This document shows positions 54,591-63,998 of a stretch of 64,000 nucleotides of DNA, one piece after another. The stretch covers positions 2,294,001 through 2,358,000 of the forward strand of contig NZ_JAIOAO010000001.1 of the NCBI RefSeq assembly GCF_021190955.1, written 5' to 3'. The translations under genes and the position numbers were made by a program. Numbering within the stretch: position 1 is the stretch's first letter; the number at the start of each line of letters is the position of its first letter. This DNA comes from Parachryseolinea silvisoli. Its GTDB lineage: Bacteria; Bacteroidota; Bacteroidia; Cytophagales; Cyclobacteriaceae. The notes under the pieces are model-generated. The model had not been told where the DNA came from and ran no database searches. It worked only from the letters and a program-made list of their open reading frames with translations.

Positions 54591-55282
54591 GATTTATTGT
54601 CGGTTGCCCGTGCGGCAGTCGCCACGATGTCGGATACCTCGAGTATTTTTTTGTCGTAACCCTGCCGGGTAACATCAATCATCGACAAGCCAAGTTCCCG
54701 CAGTGTGATGAATACCTTCGGAAATAACGCACGGCCGATCGGATACATCCAACCCATAAATTTATAAAGCGTTAGTACATTCTTCGCGTCTTTATCCGGC
54801 TTCATAAAGCCCGGGCGATAGGCGAACACCTGCCGGAAGGGAAGTTTCATCAAGTCGTTCTCCGTCTTGCCTTTGATGCGCGCCCACATCGTCCGCCCCT
54901 GTTCTGTGCTGTCCGTACCCGCCCCCGAAACATAGCAGAATGTCATCCGCGGACTTCGCGTGCTGAGAATGTCGGCAATGTGCAGGGTAAGCGTATGCGT
55001 GATCTTAAAATACTCCGCTTCCGAAAGGCCTACCACCGACACCCCCAGACAAAAATAACATGCATCATATCCCCCGAGTTGATCCTGTATCGACGACAGG
55101 TTATAAAAGTCACCGTGGATAATCTCGCGCAGCTTAGGATGCGTGACGACGCAAGGCTTCCGGTTAATGACAAGTACGGCTTCGACGTTCGGGTTTCGCA
55201 AACATTCGTGCAACACGCCCTCTCCCACCATACCGGTGGTGCCCGTTATAATAACGCGTAAGTTCGATGCTGTAGTGGTCAT
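54587..55282 (-). CDS. NAD(P)-binding Rossmann-fold protein
   Basis: 231 residues with the nucleotide loop VIITGTTGMVGEGVL and a downstream YVSGAGTDSTEQGRTMWARIKGK segment as in atypical short-chain dehydrogenases (HTATIP2/epimerase-like). Substrate unknown. It lies 43 bases after the AraC regulator gene on the same strand, so it is probably its target or operon partner. Confidence 0.85.
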   Translation of the reverse strand: MTTTASNLRVIITGTTGMVGEGVLHECLRNPNVEAVLVINRKPCVVTHPKLREIIHGDFYNLSSIQDQLGGYDACYFCLGVSVVGLSEAEYFKITHTLTLHIADILSTRSPRMTFCYVSGAGTDSTEQGRTMWARIKGKTENDLMKLPFRQVFAYRPGFMKPDKDAKNVLTLYKFMGWMYPIGRALFPKVFITLRELGLSMIDVTRQGYDKKILEVSDIVATAARATDNKS

Positions 55283-55325
55283 AGGATTGTTTCGATAAAA
55301 AATTTATGATGAAATAGTAATCGCG

Positions 55326-56129
55326 CTATACCAGCGAAGGCGCAACACCGTAGGTTTTTTTAAAGGCGAAGGAAAAGTGAGAAAGGTCTTCAAAGCCCAC
55401 CTCCAGGTAAACGTCCGAAGGCTTCCGCCCTTTCTCTTTGATCTGATAATGTGCTTCCTCGAGTCGCTTCTGCAGCAGCCACCGACTGGGCGACGTGTGG
55501 AACACCTTTTCAAAATCACGTTTGAAGGTAGCAATGCTCCGGCCCGTGAGATACGCAAAACGTTTGAGCTCCACGTTGAAAGCAAAGTGCTGTTTCATGT
55601 ACGCTTCCAGGTCGATCTTACCAGGCTCGCTAAAATCAAATAACATCGCCCGTAATGCCGGGTCCAATTGCAGCACCAAAAGCACCGCCTCATGGGTTTT
55701 TAACGCGGTGATCGCGTCTAACGACTGGCTGGCGCTACTTTCATAGGGAACAAGTGACGTCGCATACGCTGCATACAACGGGTCGCGACGTAGTGGCACC
55801 ACCGACTTTCCCACATACGGAGTAACAGCCTTGGGGGCATCCGTCAACGCAAAATCACGCAGACGCTCCTGACTAAAGAACACGGTGATACTGCGCATCT
55901 GCCCGCTCGTGCCGGGGTACTTCACCGACCGCACCAACTGGTTACGTTTCACCAGAATGGTGTCACCGGCCTGGTACAGCTCCTTACTCGCCCCGGTATC
56001 GATCGCCAGGCTGCCTTCGAATATGTGCGTAAACGCATGCTTCGAAAGAAACTTCTCGCTCTCGCGCTTAATGTCTGTATTGCAAGAATATAGAACCTCG
56101 GGAAGATGATCCTCACTACCGTTGCTCAT
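55326..56129 (-). CDS. AraC-family transcriptional regulator
   Basis: 267 residues: an N-terminal ligand domain (FEGSLAIDTGASKELYQAGDTILVKRNQLV) and a C-terminal AraC domain (LTGRSIATFKRDFEKVFHTSPSRWL, PSDVYLEVGFEDLSHFSFAFKKTYGVAPS). A perfect 17-base direct repeat with a 22-base period lies about 100-135 bases before its start codon and is a likely autoregulatory operator. Confidence 0.92.
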   Translation of the reverse strand: MSNGSEDHLPEVLYSCNTDIKRESEKFLSKHAFTHIFEGSLAIDTGASKELYQAGDTILVKRNQLVRSVKYPGTSGQMRSITVFFSQERLRDFALTDAPKAVTPYVGKSVVPLRRDPLYAAYATSLVPYESSASQSLDAITALKTHEAVLLVLQLDPALRAMLFDFSEPGKIDLEAYMKQHFAFNVELKRFAYLTGRSIATFKRDFEKVFHTSPSRWLLQKRLEEAHYQIKEKGRKPSDVYLEVGFEDLSHFSFAFKKTYGVAPSLV

Positions 56130-56224
56130 AACCTACTTGTTTTTGTGGTAAGACGACACGGCCCGCAGACTATTGTATGTCCCGGACCTCTATTCACAAA
56201 GTTCTATTTATCAGCAAGATAATA

Positions 56225-56263
56225 CTTTGTTCAAAAGCTCAATATTCTTTGTTCAAAAGCTCA
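56225..56263. repeat. direct repeat, likely AraC operator
   Basis: CTTTGTTCAAAAGCTCA occurs at 56225-56241 and again at 56247-56263, exact over 17 bases with a 22-base period (two helix turns), as expected for an AraC-type dimer site. Confidence 0.7.
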
Positions 56264-56374
56264 TATTTTAATGTATCGGCGCGCTACGTCGTCATGTCAC
56301 AAGGTATTTTCCGATAGGGTATCTCTTCTTTTATATGTATATTCATTCACGGGAAGGCTGCGCCCCCGTGCCGA

Positions 56375-56470
56375 TCAGCCGTCAGTGAAAACGATTTCCT
56401 CCAGCAGCCCTTCCCAGGCCATTTTCCTATAAGCTGTTTCCATTCTCGTCGCCACAGGATTGTATCGCAT
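56375..56470 (-). CDS. possible 31-residue small protein
   Basis: A minus-strand frame beginning ATG at 56470 and ending TGA at 56375 encodes MRYNPVATRMETAYRKMAWE followed by GLLEEIVFTDG. The composition is protein-like and AAGGA lies seven bases before the ATG. It has no known family, overlaps no other likely gene, and could be chance or the remnant of a larger gene. Confidence 0.22.
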   Translation of the reverse strand: MRYNPVATRMETAYRKMAWEGLLEEIVFTDG

Positions 56471-56537
56471 ACCAATCCTTACTCCGACCTGCTGCGCAAT
56501 TATGCCTGTCCGATTCTACACTAAAACAATATATAGT

Positions 56538-57017
56538 ATGAAATCTCCTCCCAAAAGCGTCCTCACAGGACTTCTGGCATTGCTTGCGCTACCCCTGGCA
56601 GCCCAACGCCACGAAGTTGTCTCTGCTGCCGGCGATTCTTTCAAACAAGATGCCGGGTCGCTGACGTTCACCGTTGGTGAAGTAGCCATCGAAACCACCA
56701 CTACACTGCCACACCACCTCACGCAGGGCTTTCATCAGCCGGCACTACGCGTACACGCCACACAAGACAATAGCAACACCGGAATTCCGCTAACATTATT
56801 CCCCAATCCGGTTAATACGCTGCTATATCTTCGTAATGACACCCGGGCGGCGCACCTCCGGTACACCGTGCTCGACGCGCGTGGCATCCCGGTACGCGAA
56901 GGTGCTGTGACGGACCTCACGGAAATTTCATTCGAGGATCTGCCGGGCGCATCATATCTGCTTCAGGTAAAAAGACACCAGGCACTTATACGTCATTTCA
57001 AGATCATCAAACAATAA
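56538..57017 (+). CDS. T9SS C-terminal-sorting protein, small
   Basis: 159 residues: signal peptide (to about 22), a short N-part (SFKQDAGSLTFTVGEVAIETTTT, HHLTQGFHQP) and a T9SS type A sorting domain (LTLFPNPVNTLLYLRND, SYLLQVKRHQALIRHFKII). Small proteins of this type regularly precede large surface proteins in Bacteroidota. It starts 46 bases before the YadA/S74-like gene. The cargo part is very short, so an adaptor or anchor role is possible (inference). Confidence 0.82.
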   Translation: MKSPPKSVLTGLLALLALPLAAQRHEVVSAAGDSFKQDAGSLTFTVGEVAIETTTTLPHHLTQGFHQPALRVHATQDNSNTGIPLTLFPNPVNTLLYLRNDTRAAHLRYTVLDARGIPVREGAVTDLTEISFEDLPGASYLLQVKRHQALIRHFKIIKQ

Positions 57018-57063
57018 AGATTCTATCACAACATGTTTTTCGCTCTATAAATACCCCCCTTTT

Positions 57064-59130
57064 ATGAAAACACTGTCTATATTTTTCTTCGCAATCATCA
57101 GCTTGAATGCCTGGGCACAGGCACCTACCGGCTTTAAATACCAGGCTGTTTTACGTGATGCCGCCGGCCAGGCAAAAGCTAACAGCACCTCGCTCGTCGC
57201 GATTCGCATTGTCCAGGGCAACGCCGCTGGACAAGCCGTTTATACCGAAAACCACCACGCCACGGCGACCGAAACCGGACTCATCAACCTCACCATTGGC
57301 GAGGGGAACGATCGCAGCAACGACCTGGCCACCATCGACTGGTCTGCGGGCCCCTACTTTCTGGAAGTAAGCATCGATGGTCAACTCTATGGTGCCAGTC
57401 AGCTTATGAGCGTGCCGTATGCACTCTACGCGTTGAAGGCAGGCACCATTGAAACGACTGCCCTTAGCGCAGACAGCGCCTGGAACATCTCCGGCAATAC
57501 CGGCACGAACGCAAACAACTTTCTGGGGACAAAAGACCAAATGCCGTTGGTCCTGCGCACGGACAACATCCCTTACCTTCGCCTCACCACCCGCGGGCAA
57601 TTGGAACAGCTCAATACCGGCCACTCGGTATACCTGGGTGAAGGGGCAGGAGTGAACGACGACCAGGTCGTGAACGACAATGTATACATCGGCTATCAAA
57701 GCGGATTCAGCGGCGTTACGGCAAGCCAGAATACCTCAGTAGGTTGGCGCGCGCTATACCAAAGCCAGTCCAGCTCAGCCAATACTGCCATTGGCACAGC
57801 TTCCCAATACAGTAACATCAACGGCCGGTATAATGTGAGCGTCGGTGCCTACTCACTTTACCATAGCACCTCCGCTTCTGACAACATCGCCATAGGGCAT
57901 CACGCCCTCTATGCCAACACCTCCGGCTCCGTGAACACCGCAGTCGGCACATTCTCGCTGGCCGACAATCTCACGGGTGCCGCCAATACTACTCTCGGGT
58001 TCAACACCCTGCGTCAGAATAACACCGGAAGCAACAACACAGCACTGGGTCAGAATGCCCTCTATTCAAACACCTACTATAACAACAATACAGCCGTGGG
58101 GGCAGAAGCATTGTACCGCGGGTACGGACCTGACAATACCGCGATCGGCTACAAAGCCCTGTTCAGCTCCAGCGGCTGGAACAACGTAGCCTTGGGCTCC
58201 TTTTGTCTTTCGGACAATTACGGCTTCGAAAACGCTGCTGTCGGAGCCTACGCGATGTATAAAAATGAAGGCAAATGGAATAGTTGCCTGGGCTCCATGG
58301 CGCTTTTTAAAAACGCCGGCAGTTTCAACTCCGCCATTGGGTTTAAAGCATTATTTAAGAATACGGAGGGAAACGACAACACAGCCCTCGGTGTCGAAGC
58401 ACTATTTGAGAACACACAAGGTAGTCGCAACACTGCCGTAGGGATGAAGGCCATGCAAAGCACGAGCGGCGAGCGTAACACAGCTGTTGGCTATGCGGCA
58501 CTTTCATGGTATGGAGAAGGCAATTACAACACCGCCGTCGGCTATGCCGCATTTCAGGGGTACAGCCATTTAACTAACGCTACCGCTATAGGCGCCGGAG
58601 CACAGGTATATAATTCCAATGAAGTCCGCATCGGCAATGTCTCCGCCACCAAGATCGGTGGCCAGGTAAACTGGACAGCAGCCTCTGACGGTCGCTTTAA
58701 AACGGACATCCGCGAAGACGTGCCCGGTCTGGAATTCATCCAGCAGCTCCGCCCGGTGACCTATCGCGTTAACCACGACGTTATCGTCGCAAAAAATGCC
58801 TCCGCCGGCGTCGATGCATCCGCCATTCCGAAAGACCTCACCGTACACACCGGCTTCATCGCACAGGAAGTAGAAGCCGCTGCCCGGAAAGTAAACTTCG
58901 ACTTCAGCGGCGTTAGCCGCCCCGAAAGACCCGAGGAATGGTATAGCCTTCGCTATGCCGAGTTTGTTGTGCCGCTGGTCAAAGCCGTACAAGAGCAACA
59001 AACCCTGATCGACAGCCAGCGCCAGTTGATCGAGGCGCTGACACAGAGAGTACAGGCATTGGAAGGAAAATCTACCGGCAGTGGAGCCACCGGCAACACG
59101 CCGGCAGGGTCACTCACCGCCGCAAAATAA
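57064..59130 (+). CDS. surface protein with YadA-like repeats and S74 chaperone domain
   Basis: 688 residues: signal peptide 1-19, an N-domain at 20-140 (APTGFKYQAVLRDAAGQ, YFLEVSIDGQLYGASQLMSVPYALYA), about 350 residues of left-handed beta-roll repeats of the form NTAVGxxAL-xN-xxG, then an S74 intramolecular chaperone (ASDGRFKTDIRE, IQQLRPVTYRVN, HTGFIAQEVE) and a coiled coil (LVKAVQEQQTLIDSQRQLIEAL). S74 domains assemble trimers and cut themselves off at the conserved Ser; the Ser and the Lys five residues later are present. It probably forms a trimeric fibre on the cell surface. Confidence 0.88.
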   Translation: MKTLSIFFFAIISLNAWAQAPTGFKYQAVLRDAAGQAKANSTSLVAIRIVQGNAAGQAVYTENHHATATETGLINLTIGEGNDRSNDLATIDWSAGPYFLEVSIDGQLYGASQLMSVPYALYALKAGTIETTALSADSAWNISGNTGTNANNFLGTKDQMPLVLRTDNIPYLRLTTRGQLEQLNTGHSVYLGEGAGVNDDQVVNDNVYIGYQSGFSGVTASQNTSVGWRALYQSQSSSANTAIGTASQYSNINGRYNVSVGAYSLYHSTSASDNIAIGHHALYANTSGSVNTAVGTFSLADNLTGAANTTLGFNTLRQNNTGSNNTALGQNALYSNTYYNNNTAVGAEALYRGYGPDNTAIGYKALFSSSGWNNVALGSFCLSDNYGFENAAVGAYAMYKNEGKWNSCLGSMALFKNAGSFNSAIGFKALFKNTEGNDNTALGVEALFENTQGSRNTAVGMKAMQSTSGERNTAVGYAALSWYGEGNYNTAVGYAAFQGYSHLTNATAIGAGAQVYNSNEVRIGNVSATKIGGQVNWTAASDGRFKTDIREDVPGLEFIQQLRPVTYRVNHDVIVAKNASAGVDASAIPKDLTVHTGFIAQEVEAAARKVNFDFSGVSRPERPEEWYSLRYAEFVVPLVKAVQEQQTLIDSQRQLIEALTQRVQALEGKSTGSGATGNTPAGSLTAAK

Positions 59131-59137
59131 GCTGTAG

Positions 59138-59168
59138 GAAAGGATCGGTGCGCTCACCGGTCCTTTTC
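59138..59168. terminator. bidirectional terminator between convergent genes
   Basis: AAAGGATCGGTG / CACCGGTCCTTT with loop CGCT; the irregular pair is a G-U wobble on the plus strand. T run follows. Confidence 0.75.
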
Positions 59169-59966
59169 CCATTTGAAGTATATGCCCTGTAGGATCATAA
59201 AAACGCCATACGCGACCGTACCGATCGCCACGATCACGAACAACGGATGGCCCAACAGGCTTTCGCCAATGAAGTTAAATGCCTTGTCCGTATTTACCAC
59301 CTCCTCGGGATCAGCGTGAATTGCACCCAGCACAAGAAAGTACGACATAATCAATAAGATCGTACCGCGAGCGAAATGCCCGTACCACGCGAGGCCGTGG
59401 ACCAATCGTTGCCCCGTGCGCGAGAGTCGTTGCATGCTCAACCTGGCCACATACAGACGGCGCACAACATGATAAAATTCGAGTAACCCTGTAACACCAA
59501 CTAATACACCCGTCGCGCCAACCAGCCAGGCGCCACCCCGCCAATCCAGCACATCGTCTATCATCAACCGCTGTTCCTCCACGCCATCGCCCTCTAACGC
59601 AATGCCCAACAGGGCTTGTATGGCAGAAAGCGCAATGATCGCATACGCCACGCTGCTTAACGCTGTCCCGATACGTGTAATAACTCCCTTGGCAGTATCC
59701 GGTTCGTGAAAAGGATTGGCGATCGCTTCGTACAATCGCCAGACAATGTAACACACCATACCGAGTAGAATGCTCCAAACCAATACCCAGCCGGCGTCCA
59801 GCCCGGTCAGAAACTCCAGCATGCTATCTTCATCCGCGCCGCCGTCTTTCAAGCGCAGTAATGATAGCATGGCAATGGTGCCTATGCCTATATATACCAG
59901 CCCGATGGCTATGGAGCCGCTCAGGGCCAGGTAACGAACCAGACGAGGTGGTGGGCGCCGCGACAT
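59154..59966 (-). CDS. DUF1206 membrane protein
   Basis: 270 residues with six membrane helices in three pairs, the DUF1206 arrangement (YLALSGSIAIGLVYIGIGTIAML, GMVCYIVWRLYEAIANP, SSVAYAIIALSAIQALLG, WYGHFARGTILLIMSYFLVLGA). Function unknown. Each pair is followed by an RxYE- or GH-type loop. It lies 40 bases after the sugar dehydrogenase gene and may be co-transcribed with it. Confidence 0.88.
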   Translation of the reverse strand: MSRRPPPRLVRYLALSGSIAIGLVYIGIGTIAMLSLLRLKDGGADEDSMLEFLTGLDAGWVLVWSILLGMVCYIVWRLYEAIANPFHEPDTAKGVITRIGTALSSVAYAIIALSAIQALLGIALEGDGVEEQRLMIDDVLDWRGGAWLVGATGVLVGVTGLLEFYHVVRRLYVARLSMQRLSRTGQRLVHGLAWYGHFARGTILLIMSYFLVLGAIHADPEEVVNTDKAFNFIGESLLGHPLFVIVAIGTVAYGVFMILQGIYFKWEKDR

Positions 59967-60005
59967 AGACAGTTAACAAATGGATCGGATTGAAGGAGAT
60001 AAAAA

Positions 60006-61340
60006 TTACGGTGCTTTCGTGACGCTCACGCGCCAAATAATATTCGACACATCGTCTGTCACCAACAACGAACCATCGGGCGTTACGGCCACACATACCG
60101 GCCGACCATGCACCTCGCCTTTTGCTTCATCTTTGATAAAGCCGGTCAAAAAATCTTCCGGCGTACCGGGCACACCATTCTCAAACGGAACGAATATCAC
60201 TTTATAACCGCTCAGCGCCGAACGATTCCAGGAGCCATGCTGCCCCACGAATGCACCGCCATGATAATGACCGGGAAAAGCTTTGGCGTCGTAGAATGCA
60301 AGTCCCAGGGAAGCCGTGTGCGGTCCCACGGGTACATCCGGCACAATCACATTCTGGAGCGAATCCGGCAGCGGCTCTTTTACAGCCGGGTCGTCGTGCG
60401 TGCCAAAGTACGTATAGGGCCATCCATAAAACCCGCCCTCTTTAACACTGGTGATATAATCCGGCACCAGGTCATCACCCAGGTCGTCACGTTCGTTTAC
60501 GGCCGTCCACAGCGTGTGGGTACCGGGTTGTAGGTCCATTCCTACCGGGTTGCGAAGGCCAGCAGCAACGATGCGCTCGCCCGTACCATCCGGGTTAATC
60601 TCCAGAATATTGGCCCGACGTATCTCGTTCTCAAAACCGTGCTCGGCGCTGTTACTCCCCGAACCGACCGATACATAGATTTTAGTGCCTGTATGATTGG
60701 CAATGATATTGCGGGTCCAGTGATTGTTATATCCGCCGGCGGGCAGCGACACTATTTTTTTACCCGTGCCCTGCATCGTCGTTTGTCCTTCTTTGTACGG
60801 ATATTGCCAAACGCCATCGGTATTGGCCACGTAGAAGAATCCGTTCAGAATCAACATACCAAACGGTTGGTTCAATCCCGACAAAAAAACTTGCCGCTGA
60901 TCGATGGTTCCATTGTTGTCGCTGTCTCTAAATAACGTAATGCGATTGGCGCTTTTGCCCAGGTTCTGCGACTTGCTTTTACCCGATACGGCATTACCTA
61001 CTTTCTCCGGAATTTGGGGCTCAGTGTTGGCTTCCGAAACAAATATGTCGCCATTTGGCGCAACATAAATCCACCGGGGATTCTTGAGTCCGTCCGCAAA
61101 GCGTGTCACCGTAAAGCCCTGAGGAGCGGCCGGTGTAATGTTTTCATCCCATCCTACCACATTACTGAACTTCTTCGCCGGCTTGGTGGCATACGGTTCG
61201 GGCAGCGTTACAGTTTGCTTTTGTGCAGTTTGTATGGTATCAGTCGTCGTTGGGGGTGGTGTTTCCGTCTTTCTGGATTCGCAGTGTACGCACAAAGATA
61301 CCAATGTTATATACAGACCCGCACGTAAGAAAAGTTTCAT
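60006..61340 (-). CDS. PQQ-type sugar dehydrogenase lipoprotein (sorbosone dehydrogenase-like)
   Basis: 444 residues with a lipobox (LVSLCVHC). The six-bladed propeller is marked by NPRWIYVAPNGDIFVSEAN, SVGSGSNSAEHG, GLRNPVGMDLQPGT, NERDDLGDDLVPDYIT and GQHGSWNRS. Such enzymes oxidise aldoses with pyrroloquinoline quinone at the cell surface or periplasm. PQQ synthesis genes are not in the window. The ATG at 61340 is used in place of a TTG four codons upstream. Confidence 0.9.
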   Translation of the reverse strand: MKLFLRAGLYITLVSLCVHCESRKTETPPPTTTDTIQTAQKQTVTLPEPYATKPAKKFSNVVGWDENITPAAPQGFTVTRFADGLKNPRWIYVAPNGDIFVSEANTEPQIPEKVGNAVSGKSKSQNLGKSANRITLFRDSDNNGTIDQRQVFLSGLNQPFGMLILNGFFYVANTDGVWQYPYKEGQTTMQGTGKKIVSLPAGGYNNHWTRNIIANHTGTKIYVSVGSGSNSAEHGFENEIRRANILEINPDGTGERIVAAGLRNPVGMDLQPGTHTLWTAVNERDDLGDDLVPDYITSVKEGGFYGWPYTYFGTHDDPAVKEPLPDSLQNVIVPDVPVGPHTASLGLAFYDAKAFPGHYHGGAFVGQHGSWNRSALSGYKVIFVPFENGVPGTPEDFLTGFIKDEAKGEVHGRPVCVAVTPDGSLLVTDDVSNIIWRVSVTKAP

Positions 61341-61633
61341 ATATGTATACAAAAATTAAAGAACGACAGTATTATCCTTTTAATGATAAAATATCATGCC
61401 ACCGCACGGAACACGCTCTAAGTATTTATACGGAAGGCGCGTGCGTATCTCCGGGTAATTCAAAATACGACATTCCTCCGATGCCGCTACGGAAGCCGGC
61501 ATTTTACCTTTGCCAGACGGCCAGGTGTACTAGGTCAAAAACTGATCACGATGCAAGCTTTTTACGCGGCTGAAAAATCCCCTTCTAATACCATTTTTTC
61601 ACGACCGGCCTACCGGCCTTTTTTGACTGCCTT
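61341..61633. other. divergent intergenic region before the STAS-CheA genes
   Basis: No gene seen. It holds a -7-like TACCTTTG (61505-61512) facing the STAS gene, and a GGCC-loop-GGCC hairpin followed by six T at about 61605-61624, which is too weak to call a terminator with confidence. Confidence 0.4.
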
Positions 61634-61969
61634 ATGAAGCCCATGGTAAACATCATCAAGACGCCGTCGGGCACCAAAGGTAAAATTACCGGCGAGCTTA
61701 CTCGGCAACATGGCGCAGCTCTCACCGCCCTGTTTGGCAAGCTACGCACCAAGACTGACGTAACGTCCATTGCCATCGACCAGCCGATTGCTATTGACCT
61801 GTGCTTTCTACAGATGCTATGGGCCTTCTTGCAGGAGGCCCGCGCCGGAGGGCGTACCATCACGGTCTCTTCAGGACTAAACGAAAACGACTTCAAGCTC
61901 CTGACGCTTACCGGGTTCGACGCCCTTCTACAGCCACAAAACACGGCCCTACCTCACGCGACTCACTAA
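61634..61969 (+). CDS. STAS-domain protein before CheA
   Basis: 111 residues with a STAS/anti-sigma-factor-antagonist fold: ITGELTRQHGAALTALFG, VTSIAIDQPIAIDLCFLQMLWAFLQEARAGGRTITVS, LLTLTGFDALL. The usual phosphorylated Ser position before the helix is Asp-Leu-Cys here, so phospho-switching is doubtful. It sits four bases before cheA, suggesting a scaffold or signalling role in chemotaxis. Confidence 0.82.
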   Translation: MKPMVNIIKTPSGTKGKITGELTRQHGAALTALFGKLRTKTDVTSIAIDQPIAIDLCFLQMLWAFLQEARAGGRTITVSSGLNENDFKLLTLTGFDALLQPQNTALPHATH

Positions 61970-61973
61970 ATCT

Positions 61974-63998
61974 ATGGACCATCTCCAGGGCATATTTATT
62001 GCCGAGGCCGAAGAGCTTATCGCCAGCCTCGAAGAAACACTGCTGCAATTCGATAAGGATCGCACCAACAAAACGTCCGTCGAGACCATCTTCCGGTCCA
62101 TGCACACCCTGAAAGGGTCTGCCAGCATGTTTGGGTTCGAAAGCCTGAGCGCGCTCACCCATGAGCTGGAAACCGTATACGACCTGATCCGTACCGGACG
62201 CTTTGCCGCCACAAACGAAGTACTGGAGGTGACGCTGGAGACGGTCGACCACGTAAAAAAGATCATCCGCGACCAGGGCATGCAAGACCCCGCCAACCGC
62301 GCGCGCCACGAAGCGCTGCACAAGGCTATTGCTGGCCTGACCGGCGAGCAAACCCATACGCCTACCGGTATGGCTACCTTCTACGTGCACTGCAAGCCTC
62401 ACGCCGATGTCCTGCTGAAAGGCACCAATCCGCTATACCTCATGGAAGACCTCGTGTCGCTCGGCACAGCCCGCGTGCTGCCCCACATGGACGAGGTTCC
62501 GAAGTTGGGTATACTCGAACCAACGCTCTGTTATACCGGTTTTGAAGTATTTCTTGCGAGTAAAAACACCTTGGCTGAAGTCGAGGGTGTCTTCATCTTT
62601 GCCGAAGACTGCTGCGAGGTGATGGTCGAAAAAATCTCCGACACCGACCTGCTTCAGGTTCCCGCATTTACACAGGCCCTCGACATCAAACCGTTTGGTG
62701 CATCGCCGTTTGGGCTGCCGGCCATCCAGCACCTGGTCGCCACCGCCTTACGAGCCGACACGCCCCTAACGACCGCCCATACAGCGGTAGATACAACGGC
62801 ACCGATACCGTCCGCGGCGGCCAAAAACCATGTCACCAGCATCCGCGTGTCATCCGACAAGCTCGACGAGCTATTAAACCTGGTGAGCGAGCTGGTCACT
62901 TCACAAGCAGGCCTTACGCTGCTGGCCGGCCGCCACAATATACCAGACCTCGCCAACCTGGCAGAGAACATGGAAAAGATCTCACGCCGATTGCGCGAGA
63001 ACGCCTTTAGTATTTGCCTGATACCCATTGATACCCTCGTCACGCGCTTCCAGCGACTGGTGCGCGACCTGTCGAAAGAGCTTGGCAAAGAGATCAACTT
63101 CAGCGCCGAAGGCGTTGAAACCGAGCTGGACAAATCCATCATCGAAAACATTACCGACCCGATCCTGCACATGCTGCGCAACTGCATCGACCATGGCATT
63201 GAGTCACCCGCCGAGCGCGAAGCCAAAGGCAAACCCCGCCAGGGCTCTATTCGCATGAAAGCATTTCACTCGGGCACGTCCGTATACATCCAGATCGTCG
63301 ACGACGGCAAAGGCATCGATGCCGAAAAGATTCGTCAGAAGGCAATAGCCAAAGGGTTGATCGCTGCCGATGCCGTACTCTCCGAAAAGGAGACCTACGA
63401 TCTCATCTTCAAGCCGGGCTTCTCTACAGCAGAGCAAGTAACCGATGTTTCCGGCCGGGGTGTGGGCATGGACATTGTAAAACGTAACATCGAGGCAATC
63501 CATGGCGAAGTATCCATTGCCTCACGTGTACAGGAAGGCACGACCATTACCATTCGCCTCCCACTGACGTTGTCCATCGTAGACGGCATGCGTGTCAGGA
63601 TCGCCTCGTCAGAATATATACTTCCCCTGACAGCGGTAGACAAATGTTACGAGATCGAAACACGCAAACTGCGGCAGGAACACGCCCAGAAGATAGAATT
63701 CGACGGCGCCCTGCTGCCGGTTTTCAACCTGCGCGAAGTCTTTCATGACGACGAGCCTAAACCCGACATCACGCAGGTCATAAAAGTACACTTCGATGAA
63801 TTCCCGGTGGGGCTGGCGGTCGATGCCGTGATCGGCGAATACCAGGCTGTCATGAAACCCCTCGGTTCGTTCTACGAAAACCGCGAAGAGTTCAGCGGAG
63901 CCACCATCCTCGGCGACGGCAGTGTCGCTCTGGTCATGGACATTCACAAACTTGTGCGGCAGCTCATTGACGAGAACCGCCTCTTACACCAGCACTAA
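61974..63998 (+). CDS. cheA: chemotaxis histidine kinase CheA
   Basis: 674 residues: Hpt domain with H44 (FRSMHTLKGSASMFGFE), a linker region at about 125-225 (YVHCKPHADVLLKGTNPLYLMEDL), dimerisation helices (VSSDKLDELLNLVSELVTSQ), ATPase domain (LHMLRNCIDHGIESP, IQIVDDGKGID, GRGVGMDIVKRN) and a CheW-like regulatory domain to the end (SSEYILPLTAVDKCYEI). It phosphorylates a CheY in response to chemoreceptors. The gene is complete; the rest of the chemotaxis cluster probably continues past the right edge. Confidence 0.95.
   Translation: MDHLQGIFIAEAEELIASLEETLLQFDKDRTNKTSVETIFRSMHTLKGSASMFGFESLSALTHELETVYDLIRTGRFAATNEVLEVTLETVDHVKKIIRDQGMQDPANRARHEALHKAIAGLTGEQTHTPTGMATFYVHCKPHADVLLKGTNPLYLMEDLVSLGTARVLPHMDEVPKLGILEPTLCYTGFEVFLASKNTLAEVEGVFIFAEDCCEVMVEKISDTDLLQVPAFTQALDIKPFGASPFGLPAIQHLVATALRADTPLTTAHTAVDTTAPIPSAAAKNHVTSIRVSSDKLDELLNLVSELVTSQAGLTLLAGRHNIPDLANLAENMEKISRRLRENAFSICLIPIDTLVTRFQRLVRDLSKELGKEINFSAEGVETELDKSIIENITDPILHMLRNCIDHGIESPAEREAKGKPRQGSIRMKAFHSGTSVYIQIVDDGKGIDAEKIRQKAIAKGLIAADAVLSEKETYDLIFKPGFSTAEQVTDVSGRGVGMDIVKRNIEAIHGEVSIASRVQEGTTITIRLPLTLSIVDGMRVRIASSEYILPLTAVDKCYEIETRKLRQEHAQKIEFDGALLPVFNLREVFHDDEPKPDITQVIKVHFDEFPVGLAVDAVIGEYQAVMKPLGSFYENREEFSGATILGDGSVALVMDIHKLVRQLIDENRLLHQH

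Larger units (their letters stand above)
56130..56537. other. intergenic region between AraC and T9SS protein genes
   Basis: Divergent promoter region of about 400 bases. It contains the 22-base-period repeat, a CACGGG/CCCGTG inverted pair near 56348-56370, and a possible 31-codon minus-strand frame (56375-56470). Confidence 0.5.

Noticed and set aside
61605-61624. hairpin plus T run before the STAS gene as terminator or attenuator
   Set aside because: Only a four-base stem; could be chance, and no upstream plus-strand gene needs a terminator there.
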